From: a virus
Length of the DNA stretch: 25,646 nucleotides
Reading direction: 5' to 3' (one strand)
IMG/VR virus record: IMGVR_UViG_3300035187_001109
Coordinates: 1-25,646 of that record
Positions within the stretch are counted from its first letter, which is position 1, and each line of letters starts with the position of its first letter. Positions 11,088 through 20,835 of the stretch are shown here, one piece after another. The notes under the pieces were generated by a model, which made no database searches, was not told the origin of the DNA, and saw only the letters and a program-made list of their open reading frames with translations. The translations under genes and the position numbers were made by a program.

Positions 11088-13316
11088 CTATTGCTTAGGA
11101 AATGGTGCCGTTGGAGGCGTGAAGTTGCCTGTGTAACGGGCGTAGCCTTTCGTGATGCGAAAGTCGTCTATGTAACCGTTCAATAAATTACTACCTGGAG
11201 TATTTGAATCACCACCAATAAACGGACGATTTGCGCTATTAAGATAAACAGTGCTATCTGTATATGTTGAGCCAGCCTGTGTCCCGTTAATAAACATTCT
11301 TGTGCTACCTCCACTTCTAGCAATAGCAATGTGATACCACTGACCAGTAGACAAAGTGGAGCCAGTAATTCTATCTACCGCACTAACGTAATATCTAATA
11401 GACCCTGAGGTTATATAAATAGTTGGTACTGCGGCATTTGAGCTTCCATTTGGACGGCCATCATAAAAAGTTTGAATTCCCGTAGTGCTGTTCAGATATA
11501 ACCAGCCTTCAATCGTGAAATCTCCAGAACCAAATGCGTACAAATCTGTAGTCGCTGGGTTTTGCGATAGATATGTATTTGCGGAAGCATTAAACGCTAT
11601 AGACCCACCACCAAACTTACTGACGCTTGTGCTGATCTGAGCATTCCCCACCGTTTCCAAGTCATTCTTAGCAGTGGCATCCGTGATACCGGCGTTGGTG
11701 AAGTTGAGGAGGAGGGATGTGTTGGTGATTGCTGTAGGCGGGGATGTTGGTGGAGTGAAGTTGGAAGTGTAAACGGCAGTACCTTTAACAATACGAAGTC
11801 CTGATATATATCCGTTAACAAAATTAACTCCGACAATTTGAGCAATAATCAGAGATGAAGACGAGTCGGTAATATTTCCTGTATAGGTAGACCCGTCCTG
11901 TTCACCGTTAATAAACATTTTTATTGATGATCCAGCAGTACCGCTTACCGCTACGTGATACCACTGACCTGTAGTAAGAGTTTTTGTACCTGTTATGTCA
12001 GCCCCGTCACCGCTGGCGTTAAATGTCATTACGCTACTTGAATTAGTCTGGAGTGTCCATCCGGTTGTTCCACTACCGTAAGTAGTCATAATGGTTCTGA
12101 GGCTTGTTGCATTAAAGTACACCCATGCTTCAATCGTAAATGCTGTACTAGCAAGCGAAAACGCAGCATTTGTGGCTGCTTCCAAATAATCCCCAGTCCC
12201 ATCAAAATACCCAGACCCACCCACTGCGGCGGTTGTATAGGCTGCTGTAGGGGCGAAGGGAGAGAAGGCGACTACGGAGGGTGAGCCTGCCGCTGTAATA
12301 GTGAAGTTGTTAGCGCTATTGTCTAAGAAGCGGTTGGATTGACAGGTGAGAAGTGAAGTTCCTGAAATTGCCGTAAGATTATTTTTGGGTACTGTGTAAG
12401 GATTGGTTGTATAGAGAGCCGAACCAACAACGTATCTAAAGTTTGATATATACCCTGTTAGATAACCACCTGCCGTATAAGCCCCCAACCTTCCTATGGC
12501 TGGATTAACTGTCGCTGGAGATTGCATTGATGAAGGGCCAACAAATGTCTCTAAAACACCGTTAATCCCTATATATAACGTTGTCCCTGTTTTTGATACG
12601 CAGATATGATTCCATGCGTTAGCGTTGATTGTTCCGGTTGTTACCCTATTGATAGCCGTGGTAGGACCAGTAAAGTAGTCAGCAGCAAAATTACCGGTAG
12701 GGGTAATTCTTACGGCAATAATTCCGTTGTTTGTACTACTATCACCATCACCCCACAAATACTGGTTAACACCGCTTATAGCGGCACCAAAATACCAACA
12801 TTCAATCGTAAAGTCCGATGATCCGGGCTTAAACGCTGAATTACTTGGCATTGTTATTGCGCTTGACCCGTTGAAATAATTCCCCCACCCAGTCTGTGAA
12901 AACGGTGAGAACGTACCCTGCGTTGTGTTGCCGTTGCGGGTGATGGGAAAGCCATCAGAGGTAATGGTTGTGCTTGCTACAGCCTGTGATGCGCTAACCG
13001 TATAGGTTCCTACACCACCTGTTCCGGTTCCTAATGCTGTGATCGTTGTATTGGCCGTAACGCCAGTGCCTAAAATGCGAATGCCAACCTTAATAGTCCC
13101 AGAAGCAACCGCTGTCACGGTCATGGTTGTTCCAACAATTGACGCAGTGAACTCGGCAGGATTGCCAGTATCTAGGAAAGTGTTGTTTTGTTTGCCATCA
13201 GTGTTGTTGCCAGGAAGGAGCAAGGACACAAGGTTGAAATACTGATCCTTGACTAAGCCAGAAGTAAAACCCCAGGCTTTTGCACAGGCTGCGCCTAGTG
13301 TGGTCAGAATAGGCAT
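11088..13316 (-). CDS. tail protein with three LamG-like (concanavalin-type) modules
   Basis: This is a 742-residue protein. An N-terminal segment (1-50, [11 protein letters not shown]) leads into an extra module (about 54-119) rich in Val, Thr and Gly. Three LamG/concanavalin-like beta modules follow at about 147-304, 369-518 and 572-735. Each carries F-T-I-E-x-W (169-174, 393-398, 600-605), a W-Y-H or W-N-H-I strand, a strand ending in I-N-G and a closing G-Y-I-x-x-F/L-R segment. Such folds bind carbohydrates, so this is a likely receptor-facing fibre protein. It ends [12 protein letters not shown]. No enzyme motif is seen. It lies in the adhesion operon between a small fibre protein and a Trp-rich protein. 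Confidence 0.85.
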   Translation of the reverse strand: MPILTTLGAACAKAWGFTSGLVKDQYFNLVSLLLPGNNTDGKQNNTFLDTGNPAEFTASIVGTTMTVTAVASGTIKVGIRILGTGVTANTTITALGTGTGGVGTYTVSASQAVASTTITSDGFPITRNGNTTQGTFSPFSQTGWGNYFNGSSAITMPSNSAFKPGSSDFTIECWYFGAAISGVNQYLWGDGDSSTNNGIIAVRITPTGNFAADYFTGPTTAINRVTTGTINANAWNHICVSKTGTTLYIGINGVLETFVGPSSMQSPATVNPAIGRLGAYTAGGYLTGYISNFRYVVGSALYTTNPYTVPKNNLTAISGTSLLTCQSNRFLDNSANNFTITAAGSPSVVAFSPFAPTAAYTTAAVGGSGYFDGTGDYLEAATNAAFSLASTAFTIEAWVYFNATSLRTIMTTYGSGTTGWTLQTNSSSVMTFNASGDGADITGTKTLTTGQWYHVAVSGTAGSSIKMFINGEQDGSTYTGNITDSSSSLIIAQIVGVNFVNGYISGLRIVKGTAVYTSNFTPPTSPPTAITNTSLLLNFTNAGITDATAKNDLETVGNAQISTSVSKFGGGSIAFNASANTYLSQNPATTDLYAFGSGDFTIEGWLYLNSTTGIQTFYDGRPNGSSNAAVPTIYITSGSIRYYVSAVDRITGSTLSTGQWYHIAIARSGGSTRMFINGTQAGSTYTDSTVYLNSANRPFIGGDSNTPGSNLLNGYIDDFRITKGYARYTGNFTPPTAPFPKQ

Positions 13317-13325
13317 GATGTACCT

Positions 13326-13910
13326 TTACGCAAATTTGGTCTGGCTGGCAAAAATCGTAAATGTCGCGCTGGCTGTTTTAACAATACTGTAGACATACAC
13401 ATCAATCCCTGACGCGTTGCCAGCAGTAGGAGCCGTACCGTTTTGCCACTTAGGTGTAACGGATGCACCGTCCACTTGAACAGCCGAGTTGTAATAAGCC
13501 GTTGATCCTTGCGTGACCAAATGAGCAACCGTAATGGCCTGACCAGTCGCCAAAGCCGTGTTCAGACTCGTGCCAGAACTTGCTCTAAAGTTGATCGTCC
13601 AGTTAGCTGACGCATTGCTTGTGTAGTACAGCACTGACTGCGTGGTGATGTCATAGTTAATCGTTCCTGTCGCAGCCGTTGCCGATATGGTCGCAGTCTC
13701 AGCAATGTCGTTTAAGACCATCGCAATCGCACTGCTTGTACCAGCGAAGGTTTGGGTTCCCGTAAAAGTCTGGGTGACACCAAGCGCAGCAAGCGTATCC
13801 GTAGATGTTGGATCAGGCAGCGTGATGGTGGCTGAGTTAGATGTGTTGGGGCTTTGTAGCGTGGTTGTGCCAGCGCCAGAAGCATTACCTTGAATTTTGA
13901 GATTGCTCAT
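13326..13910 (-). CDS. fibre-associated beta-rich structural protein
   Basis: This 194-residue protein starts M-S-N-L-K-I-Q-G-N-A-S-G-A-G-T-T-T-L-Q-S-P-N and has I-T-L-P-D-P-T-S-T-D-T-L-A, then Q-T-F-T-G-T-Q-T-F-A-G-T, all typical of aquatic phage tail-fibre proteins. The rest is beta-rich with many Ala, Thr and Ser and no charged catalytic patch (N-W-T-I-N-F-R-A-S-S-G-T, W-Q-N-G-T-A-P-T-A-G-N). It probably forms a trimeric fibre or knob segment. It follows the collagen-like gene by six bases and precedes the LamG gene. No enzymatic role is expected. Confidence 0.7.
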   Translation of the reverse strand: MSNLKIQGNASGAGTTTLQSPNTSNSATITLPDPTSTDTLAALGVTQTFTGTQTFAGTSSAIAMVLNDIAETATISATAATGTINYDITTQSVLYYTSNASANWTINFRASSGTSLNTALATGQAITVAHLVTQGSTAYYNSAVQVDGASVTPKWQNGTAPTAGNASGIDVYVYSIVKTASATFTIFASQTKFA

Positions 13911-13916
13911 TACCGT

Positions 13917-15665
13917 TTACTCCAAAATTAACCAACGCTGATCTGTGCCAACAGTCACCGCAACACCTGTATTGATCGTGACAGGCCCAACACTTGAGCC
14001 GTTATAGGCAGACGTTACCGAGTAGTTGCTAGAAATGGTCTGCTGATTCTCAGCAATAACGCCAGAAGCTCCACCACCGCCAAGTACACGGATCTGAATC
14101 GCCACACCACTTGCTGGCGCAGTCGTAAAGACAACGTTCGTACCAGAGATCGTGTAATCAGTCGTCGGTACTTGCGTGACACCGTTCTCAATGACGAGAA
14201 CATTGTTGACCGTCATGCCAGACGCACCGGCAAACGTTGTAGTCGTTCCGTCACCCGTATAGGTATAAGTGGCGTAAGAAGTACCTCCGCCTCCACCGCC
14301 TCCGCTGATCGTCACAGTTACAGCGGTTCCTACGGCTGATGCCGTTACACCCGAACCAACAAAATCAAAGCTCGTAACGCCAGACGTTAAAAGAGATCCT
14401 TCGTCTGATACCGAGATATTGGTGCCAGTGCCAGCCGGTCCTGTTGGGCCAGTTGGACCCGCCACCGTTGACGCACTTCCCGTAGGTCCTGTAGGGCCAA
14501 TATCACCCTGAGCGCCAGTAGGCCCTGTCGGTCCAGCCGCACCAGAAGCACCCGTAGGTCCGGTCGGTCCCGACGCGCCATTCGCTCCTGTGGGCCCAGT
14601 GGGGCCAGCCGCTCCGTTAGCTCCTGTGGGTCCAGTCGGTCCGGAAACGCCCTGGGCTCCTGTCGGACCTGTAGGGCCTGCAACTCCCGGATCTCCTTGT
14701 GGGCCCGTGGGTCCAACACTTCCGTTAGCCCCAGTTGGGCCGGTTGGTCCCGCTATGCCTTGAGGCCCTGTAGGCCCTGCGTTACCTTGCGCCCCTGTCG
14801 GTCCGGTAGGTCCAGCCGCACCTGCGCTTCCGGTGGGCCCTGTAGGTCCGTCTAAACCATTAGCTCCGGTGGGTCCGGTAGGCCCCGCGGCACCCGTGGG
14901 TCCGGTTGGGCCAAAACTGCCACCAGGAATATTGACCGTGACCGCGTTGCCAACGGCGGTCGCAGCAACACCAGAACCGATAAAGTCAAAGCTGACAACG
15001 CCAGTCGTAATGACCGCGCCTTCATCGGCTACAGAAATATTAGTACCCGTTCCCGCTGGACCCGTAGGCCCTGTAGGACCAGATGCTCCTGTGGGCCCTG
15101 AGCTGCCAGTTGGGCCTGGAACAGTAGAAGCTGCTCCGGTAGGTCCCGTCGGACCGCTAGCCCCTGATGCCCCTGTCGGCCCCGTAGGTCCAGCAATAGT
15201 AGATGCCGCACCAGTGGGCCCAGTAGGTCCGTTGGCTCCAGCACTTCCGGTAGGGCCCGTGGGTCCGGCTACGGTAGACGCTGCGCCTGTAGGTCCTGTA
15301 GGTCCATTAGAACCAGCCGCACCTGTAGGGCCCGTGGGGCCCGGTGTTGTAGAAGCTGCGCCAGTTGGTCCCTGCTGCCCCGTGGGACCTGTAGGGCCAG
15401 CCGCCCCTGAACTTCCAGTGGGCCCTGTTGGGCCTGTAGCGCCGCCGCCAATGATGGTGACCGTAACATCACCACCCACCGCAGTCGCTGTAGCTCCAGG
15501 GCCTGTAATGTTGAGCGAGGAAAGGCCAGACGTAATCTGTGTGCCTGCATTCGATACAGGGATGTCCGCACCGGCACCCGCGGGACCCGTCGGGCCAATA
15601 ATTCCTTGATCCACCGTCAGAGTGATCTGGTTGCCCGACGTAACAACCATATTTACGTCACTCAA
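13917..15665 (-). CDS. collagen-like fibre protein with three repeated beta modules
   Basis: This 582-residue fibre protein has two collagen-like Gly-X-Y blocks, mostly G-P-T-G-P-T-G (about 77-205 and 251-412). They alternate with three copies of a roughly 43-residue beta module at about 32-74, 206-249 and 413-456 (the latter two have T-N-I-S-V-x-D-E-G, S-F-D-F, G-S-G-V and A-V-T-V). Residues 460-530 form a further domain ([12 protein letters not shown]). The C-terminus (538-582) has [10 protein letters not shown] and [12 protein letters not shown], a common fibre tip. Collagen blocks should form a stiff triple-helical shaft. Its ATG overlaps the upstream stop (ATGA). It is not a host collagen gene; Gly-X-Y repeats are common in phage fibres. 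Confidence 0.9.
   Translation of the reverse strand: MSDVNMVVTSGNQITLTVDQGIIGPTGPAGAGADIPVSNAGTQITSGLSSLNITGPGATATAVGGDVTVTIIGGGATGPTGPTGSSGAAGPTGPTGQQGPTGAASTTPGPTGPTGAAGSNGPTGPTGAASTVAGPTGPTGSAGANGPTGPTGAASTIAGPTGPTGASGASGPTGPTGAASTVPGPTGSSGPTGASGPTGPTGPAGTGTNISVADEGAVITTGVVSFDFIGSGVAATAVGNAVTVNIPGGSFGPTGPTGAAGPTGPTGANGLDGPTGPTGSAGAAGPTGPTGAQGNAGPTGPQGIAGPTGPTGANGSVGPTGPQGDPGVAGPTGPTGAQGVSGPTGPTGANGAAGPTGPTGANGASGPTGPTGASGAAGPTGPTGAQGDIGPTGPTGSASTVAGPTGPTGPAGTGTNISVSDEGSLLTSGVTSFDFVGSGVTASAVGTAVTVTISGGGGGGGTSYATYTYTGDGTTTTFAGASGMTVNNVLVIENGVTQVPTTDYTISGTNVVFTTAPASGVAIQIRVLGGGGASGVIAENQQTISSNYSVTSAYNGSSVGPVTINTGVAVTVGTDQRWLILE
14430..15440 (-). repeat. collagen-like GPTGPTG coding repeats
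   Basis: Degenerate 9- and 18-base repeats encode G-P-T-G-P-T-G units over both collagen blocks of the fibre protein. The codons vary, so DNA identity between units is imperfect. This limits recombination but still makes the region prone to expansion and contraction. The antiparallel strand shows a long Pro/Val/Gly frame that is only a shadow. Confidence 0.85.
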
Positions 15666-16144
15666 TTGGTCACCCCATCAGAACGGACTAGAAACAACAA
15701 GAAGATAATCAGATCCTGAGCCGGTGTTGATCCACTAGCCGGAATTGCGATCTTGATGTTCCCTGAAAACCCAACTGGATTAGCTGCATTGATGTCTAGC
15801 TGAACATCGGTGGAAAGTACCGACCACGCAGACTCGTCAATCACCAATGTAAACGATCCGCCAGCAAGATTCTGATTAGTAATCGTGAGGCTTACAGGTG
15901 TTGGGGTTGGCGTGTAGTCGGCGATGTCAAAAGTCAAACCGTAACGGCTATCTCGTACATTTGACAACTGCCTGCGGAGAATCTGACTCGTGATGGTAGC
16001 GCCGGTCAGATTGTTAGGTGTTCCGTCCTCATTGGAAAGCGTGACATTCCAATAGGTCTTTTGATTGTAGACAAGCTCACCAGCAATAATCTGGTTATTG
16101 AAACCGCTGACTTGTGTCAGGGTATTCTTGCTAAAGATCGCCAC
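15662..16144 (-). CDS. small beta-rich tail/baseplate structural protein
   Basis: This 160-residue protein starts [15 protein letters not shown] with a GTG codon; GAGG lies 11 bases upstream. Middle segments [21 protein letters not shown] and [12 protein letters not shown] are typical of immunoglobulin-like or BppU-N-terminal-like domains in fibre and baseplate proteins. It lies between the J-like protein and the collagen fibre, a fitting place for an adaptor joining fibres to the tail tip. The GTG overlaps the stop of a short unassigned open frame (TAGTG). Its own stop overlaps the collagen gene start. Adaptor function is inference. Confidence 0.7.
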   Translation of the reverse strand: MAIFSKNTLTQVSGFNNQIIAGELVYNQKTYWNVTLSNEDGTPNNLTGATITSQILRRQLSNVRDSRYGLTFDIADYTPTPTPVSLTITNQNLAGGSFTLVIDESAWSVLSTDVQLDINAANPVGFSGNIKIAIPASGSTPAQDLIIFLLFLVRSDGVTN

Positions 16145-16233
16145 TATTCCCTCACTCGGTAAATGACGTTCGCTAAGCCACTCTCAGCAAACGATGGGCT
16201 ATCTTGTCTTTTCTTTATTCTAAGGCTTTTGTT
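16144..16233 (-). other. short open frame without a standard start codon
   Basis: Between the stop of the J-like gene and the GTG of the next gene an open frame of 29 codons ends with TAG sharing its last base with that GTG (TAGTG). The predicted residues (K-R-Q-D-S-P-S-F-A-E-S-G-L-A-N-V-I-Y-R-V) look like real protein, but there is no ATG, GTG or TTG before the last four codons; only ATA at codon 6. It could be a decayed or rare-start small gene, or chance. Confidence 0.25.
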
Positions 16234-19200
16234 CTAAAGCCGCAATCCTTTGCTCTAGCTCTTTAATTGCGTTTGTCAATACCGCAATCATCTCAGGCAT
16301 CGCCAAACCCAATCTGGTTCCCTTGGGAGTCTCAATCTCGGAAATCACTTCAGGTATCACAGCCTGGACATCTTGCGCGATAAAACCTAAATGCAAATCA
16401 GTCTGCCCAATATAGTTAAATTTTACGGCATGGAGTTGCAAGACCTGTTGCAGACCTCCTGTGTAATCCTGAATGTTTTCCTTCAGGTTTCTATCGGAAG
16501 AGTTAACCCATGAGCCAGCATCGGCATAAGCGTTACCGTTTGAGTTGAACGTCCAGGTTTGAGAAGCAAGGCTTGTATATAAAGTCAAATTCGACCCAAC
16601 AGTTCCATAACCTCCAGAAGAGTTGGTAAACGTCCAAGAGTCGTCGACAAATTGAGTGCTTCTTAGCAACGATGTTTTTCCGACACCCACGGCAATACTA
16701 TTTGTCCAGGGATCAGGTAGCAACGGTGTGGCACCCGTTGGACCTGTGGCTCCCTGCGGGCCTGTAGGTCCAGGAACGGTAGATGACGCTCCCGTAGGAC
16801 CCGTAACTCCCTGCGGACCCGTAGGACCCGGCACTGTGGAAGCAGGACCTGTAGGCCCGGTATTTCCTTGCGGCCCTTGTATCCCCTGAATGCCCTGTGG
16901 GCCCGTAGGTCCAGCTACACCAGCAGCCCAACTACCGTCACCCCTCAAAAAGGTTGTGGTGTTGTTTGGAATGTTTTGAATCTGTGTAAAACCGGCAGAT
17001 GTGTTCTGGAAGTAATAAGTGTTAGCAGCAATACCGCCAGAGGTAATCCTGATCGCATACCCGTTAGCGTTCGCAAAAGTTGAGGCATTACCAAGTGTCG
17101 AACTTGTTTTCTCTACAACCAAAGCCTCGGCTACGAAACTGGAGAGTTTCAAACACTTGACTAACGGCGAACCTGCTCCATTGACAATCTGCGCCGTGAA
17201 TTGACCACTAGCTCCGCCATTAAAAACAACGGGAGAATCTGAGAACGGGTAATTGACCGCATTGATTTTTAGAATCGTGTTGTCGTAACCCGAAACCCCA
17301 AGAGAGAACCAAGGCGTCGCCCCACCGTAAGTCGTGTACCCCTGTATCTCAAGGTTGTTGGAATTATTAATGGTGATGCGATTCGCGCCAGTGCCAGAAG
17401 CAATCTCTCCGCGCAAATAAGCGGATGACGCGTAAAGACCGCCCGATGTTTTATCAAGATACCAACCAGCCGTTCCATAGCTAGATGATGTTGGCGGAAT
17501 TGGCCCGTTATAGTTATCGGACAGAATGCTTTGGAATACCGACGCGGCTATCGGCCCTGTCCATGCTGTTGAGTTAGCAGGCACTCCGTCGACCGTAACA
17601 CCATTGGCGTTATATCTGCCCTGGAGATACCAAAGCACTTGCCCAATCGTAAGTGAAGGCATGGTGGACGACCAGCCTAGCGGAACAGAGGAACCAGACG
17701 TTGGTGTCGTAAATGTAGGTGTTGCTGCCGTTTGCGATTGAACGAGATAAGCGTTAATAAAAGCTATACCAATCAATCCAGTGCTTCCGGTTGGCCCAGA
17801 TCCTCCAGTTGGCCCAGGGTTGCCTTGTGGTCCCTGGGGCCCCTGCGGCCCGGTGGCTCCGCCAGGACCCGTAGGTCCGGCCATGCCGGTAGGAGACCAC
17901 ACAAGTGGTGCACTAGTTGAAGATAGCGAGCTTTTCGCGGATTCGTTTGCAACTGAAAATGCAAAGTACCAAGTGTTGCCAGCGATCTGTAAGTTCTCAA
18001 ACTTTACTGTTGATCCGTTTGCAAAAATAGATCCGTTACTCAACACCTGGGTGCTCATGACTTTCCAGTCTGTGGCTGAAGGCGTTGCGCTAGATGTATA
18101 GAAAAGAGTAACGGTTGTCACGCGCCCCGTAGTGGGCATCGTGCAGGTAGCGGAGAAAGTCGGAGGCGCAGCAGAAGGCGCAAGATCTCCGAGAACAGGA
18201 GCGTTCAGTGCGGAAAAGAATGTTGGCGAAGGAAGGTTAGAGTTAGGCGCAGGAGCAAATGCAGTGATACTTGCATCGTCATAAACATCGGCGTTGTATT
18301 CAGAAAGCTCTAATGTCGCACCCAGGTTGCCGTCATCAACAGTCGCCTCCGACACCTTCATGACTCGGAAAAGTTTATTTGTCCAGCCATAATCAGCGTT
18401 AGTGATGTCAACAACATCGCCAGCGTCTACCTGAATGCCTGGATAAGAAGATGTGATCGTGACAATCAAATCTTCTCTTGCCTGCTTTAATCGTCGGTTA
18501 CCAAGATACTGCGCCTGCACCGAGTTGTTGCAAAACTCAAGGCTTGTTGTTTGTCTGTTATCGGGTTCGTTGGGATACCGCAGAATCGCAGGGGTCTCCA
18601 TGTAGACCATGTCCGGCTGATCTCGATTGTCCTTTGACGGAAACTCAATTTGGATCTGATTAATCTGTTGGTTGATGTCGATTGCAGAGACCCTGATCTC
18701 ACCTATAAGGTTTGAGTCGTTAAACGAAAACGTTGAACTTTCTGCCTTATTAATGATGATCGACCAAAGTCCGGAAGCCGCGTTATAAGACATCCAAGAA
18801 TCCGAGCACTCCAACATCTTCTCGACGTTGTCTAAAACTGGTTTACCCGTATCTACAACACCGTTGATACGGTATCGAGCCTGAGTCGCTGAGCCGCCGC
18901 CAGAAGGCGTGTAAGTGATGGTCTGATCGGAGTAAGTATTAAGAGCTGTAGCACTGGCAGAATCCACAAGACCCGTCATGCCCGCGCCATAACGGTCGTC
19001 GGTCATGTAGTCATACCAAGCATCCCCAGGCTTGCATTCTGATCCGCCTTTTGGCAAGTGTGTGCAGTAGAACGTGATTGGCTGTAGACCGGTCGTCCCT
19101 GCATCCGCGTTGTAGTTGAGTTTGACAATCGCAAACGCCAAACCATTCATCTGCCTACCAGACGAAGGCCAACGTAAGGCAGCAGGAATATCTGCGCCGC

Positions 19201-19720
19201 CCATAAATACATTGGGAGCCGTACCGTTTACAGCGGTGATAACACCAGCTTGAGTTGAGGTGTAAAGACTAATGTAAAGGTTGCCGCTAATTTTGGTGTC
19301 TTGATTGTTATCGCCATCTGTCAACGAAGTAACTTTGGTCTGATCTATGTTGTCAAATGTTATAAGACGGTCACCGTAGTAAAACTTGGCGCGATCATAA
19401 GTAAAGGTTGCAGACGCATCTGAAGAGATGGAAGAGATCGCAATGACGTAATACATCGTCTTTTGATCTGTGGAAAGAACGGCATCAACAAACGTACCGC
19501 CTAACCATGCGCTGCCATAAACGACAGGGATTGAATTGTTATTGGCAGGCGGCATTTGCTGCCGAGCGCCCATGTCCTGAGCCTGGGACGGCTTACTACC
19601 GAAAGCCCTTGTGACCACATAAGACACCGCGAAGTTAATCGCAAATGTCGCAGCCGCTAGAGCTATAGATCCCGCTTGTAACGTAATGCCTAGGGCTGAT
19701 AAAACGATGGATGCTGGCAT
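16220..19720 (-). CDS. J-like tail tip protein with collagen blocks and C-terminal S74 chaperone
   Basis: This 1166-residue central tail-tip/host-attachment protein takes the place of lambda J. Residues 1-500 are the tip core (hydrophobic N-terminus, [14 protein letters not shown] near 62-75). A fibronectin-III-like domain covers about 510-610. Collagen-like block one is at about 612-643; a beta region with [10 protein letters not shown] lies in between; block two is at about 935-998. The C-terminal 93 residues form a peptidase S74 intramolecular chaperone: [10 protein letters not shown] gives Ser1075 and Lys1080 in the spacing of the endosialidase dyad, and a closing coiled coil ([13 protein letters not shown]) follows. 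Such domains trimerise the fibre and then cut themselves off. It starts three bases after the acetyltransferase stop. Confidence 0.9.
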   Translation of the reverse strand: MPASIVLSALGITLQAGSIALAAATFAINFAVSYVVTRAFGSKPSQAQDMGARQQMPPANNNSIPVVYGSAWLGGTFVDAVLSTDQKTMYYVIAISSISSDASATFTYDRAKFYYGDRLITFDNIDQTKVTSLTDGDNNQDTKISGNLYISLYTSTQAGVITAVNGTAPNVFMGGADIPAALRWPSSGRQMNGLAFAIVKLNYNADAGTTGLQPITFYCTHLPKGGSECKPGDAWYDYMTDDRYGAGMTGLVDSASATALNTYSDQTITYTPSGGGSATQARYRINGVVDTGKPVLDNVEKMLECSDSWMSYNAASGLWSIIINKAESSTFSFNDSNLIGEIRVSAIDINQQINQIQIEFPSKDNRDQPDMVYMETPAILRYPNEPDNRQTTSLEFCNNSVQAQYLGNRRLKQAREDLIVTITSSYPGIQVDAGDVVDITNADYGWTNKLFRVMKVSEATVDDGNLGATLELSEYNADVYDDASITAFAPAPNSNLPSPTFFSALNAPVLGDLAPSAAPPTFSATCTMPTTGRVTTVTLFYTSSATPSATDWKVMSTQVLSNGSIFANGSTVKFENLQIAGNTWYFAFSVANESAKSSLSSTSAPLVWSPTGMAGPTGPGGATGPQGPQGPQGNPGPTGGSGPTGSTGLIGIAFINAYLVQSQTAATPTFTTPTSGSSVPLGWSSTMPSLTIGQVLWYLQGRYNANGVTVDGVPANSTAWTGPIAASVFQSILSDNYNGPIPPTSSSYGTAGWYLDKTSGGLYASSAYLRGEIASGTGANRITINNSNNLEIQGYTTYGGATPWFSLGVSGYDNTILKINAVNYPFSDSPVVFNGGASGQFTAQIVNGAGSPLVKCLKLSSFVAEALVVEKTSSTLGNASTFANANGYAIRITSGGIAANTYYFQNTSAGFTQIQNIPNNTTTFLRGDGSWAAGVAGPTGPQGIQGIQGPQGNTGPTGPASTVPGPTGPQGVTGPTGASSTVPGPTGPQGATGPTGATPLLPDPWTNSIAVGVGKTSLLRSTQFVDDSWTFTNSSGGYGTVGSNLTLYTSLASQTWTFNSNGNAYADAGSWVNSSDRNLKENIQDYTGGLQQVLQLHAVKFNYIGQTDLHLGFIAQDVQAVIPEVISEIETPKGTRLGLAMPEMIAVLTNAIKELEQRIAALEQKP

Positions 19721-19723
19721 GAT

Positions 19724-20161
19724 CTACTCTCGAAAGAAGGTCGCTTGCAGTGGTGCAAATTTGTATCGTGTGTAGTCAATTTCTGGTGAGCTGGGCATAA
19801 GACTCGTGCAGACAATCTGAACTCTCTTTTGGTCAAGCATGTCCTGGGCTAACTTGTTGAACCGCAGCCAAAGCCTGCCTCCAATAGATGTGTCCCGATA
19901 CTCCGGCATGACCCACCACGCAACTTCGTGCAATTCCTTGACAGCGCTGTTCCAAAAGTTGCAGGTCACATAAGCCGCCAAAAAACCTCTGAGCTGATCG
20001 TCTACCAAAATAAAGCCGCGCCCTTTTAGCATCTGATAAAACAACGAACGGACATGGCCTTCGTTCTGGTTGTGTTTTAGTGCTTTTATTCCGGCTTCTT
20101 CTGCGTAGGCTTTCATCATGTCGATTAGGTGAGGCATGTCGTATTTTGTCGCGTATCTCAT
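19724..20161 (-). CDS. GNAT-family N-acetyltransferase
   Basis: This 145-residue protein fits the GNAT fold: M-R-Y-A-T-K-Y-D-M-P-H-L-I-D-M-M as strand 1/helix 1, F-I-L-V-D-D-Q-L-R-G-F-L-A-A-Y (50-64), E-V-A-W-W-V-M-P-E-Y-R-D-T-S-I-G-G-R-L (79-97) as the strand-4/acetyl-CoA pyrophosphate loop, and a C-terminal V-Q-I-V-C-T-S strand. The loop is R-x-x-S-x-G, with Ser for the usual first Gly. It would transfer an acetyl group to an unknown amine or hydroxyl, perhaps on a virion or host surface component. It is coupled to the L-like gene (ATGA). The position between L and J is where lambda has K and I. Confidence 0.85.
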   Translation of the reverse strand: MRYATKYDMPHLIDMMKAYAEEAGIKALKHNQNEGHVRSLFYQMLKGRGFILVDDQLRGFLAAYVTCNFWNSAVKELHEVAWWVMPEYRDTSIGGRLWLRFNKLAQDMLDQKRVQIVCTSLMPSSPEIDYTRYKFAPLQATFFRE

Positions 20162-20835
20162 TGTCCAATTTGTCCGATCTGATCGATAACTCTTTGATTG
20201 TCATTTTCAACGCCGCTTACTACATCTGAACCAGGAGAAGCCTGGGAGCCAGTTTGAGGTTTAGCACCAAAGTCAAAGTATTGACCAGAGATTGCAGCCA
20301 CACGGCTCATGCTTACATCAGAAGCGTATTGTTGTTGCCAGCTATTTACATTTGTTCTAATGCCGCTAATCTTGTTTTCCAGGATGGCCCTGAATGATGT
20401 GCAAGAAATAGAAGCTGTAACAGTTCTACTTCTAATGTTTTCGTTCCAATCTTCGGTAAGGCTGATGTTAGAAACGATTCCCTGGTAGCGCTTGAAGAAC
20501 TGCGTGGACGGGCTTGTGATGATTTGATAATTGGAGTCAAAGAATCCGCGCCACACCTCAAGCGTTGATCCTTTGATGTCAGCGCTTAAAACCAAGTTGA
20601 CGTTCGTCGGGTCTATACCTATCAGTCCAATTACCATATCGACTGACGTAGCCTTGATCTCTCGATTGACCGCACCGACAGAAAGAAGGCTCCCAAGTCC
20701 AGAAAATGTATTGCCGCCTACAGTAATTGCAGCAGCCGCGTTACAAAACGTATAAGTTGCAGAAGCCGTCACCAACTTTACAAATTCACCGTGAGTAATA
20801 CTTGCGCTATTAAGCGCTGTCATAGGGGTACTCAT
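20158..20835 (-). CDS. minor tail protein, L-like
   Basis: This 225-residue protein begins M-S-T-P-M-T-A-L-N-S-A-S-I-T-H-G-E-F-V-K-L and has F-K-R-Y-Q-G-I-V-S-N-I-S-L-T-E-D-W, then S-R-T-V-T-A-S-I-S-C-T-S-F and F-D-F-G-A-K near the end. This is the style of DUF2163/lambda-L-type minor tail proteins that join the tape measure/tip complex. Its position after the M-like gene and before the J-like gene supports it. No Cys cluster for the lambda L iron-sulfur site was confirmed. It overlaps neighbours by 4 bases on each side. Confidence 0.75.
   Translation of the reverse strand: MSTPMTALNSASITHGEFVKLVTASATYTFCNAAAAITVGGNTFSGLGSLLSVGAVNREIKATSVDMVIGLIGIDPTNVNLVLSADIKGSTLEVWRGFFDSNYQIITSPSTQFFKRYQGIVSNISLTEDWNENIRSRTVTASISCTSFRAILENKISGIRTNVNSWQQQYASDVSMSRVAAISGQYFDFGAKPQTGSQASPGSDVVSGVENDNQRVIDQIGQIGQ

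Noticed and set aside
14430-15440. A CRISPR-like array
   Set aside because: The repeats are short, degenerate and codon-phased, and encode collagen repeats on the minus strand. No unique spacers of equal length are present.
14833-15609. A 258-codon plus-strand frame rich in Pro, Val and Gly
   Set aside because: It is the reverse complement of the Gly-Pro-Thr collagen repeats. The composition is explained by the fibre gene on the minus strand, and gene direction here is minus.
16656-16889. A plus-strand frame with P-V-G-P-V repeats
   Set aside because: Shadow of the second collagen block of the J-like protein.
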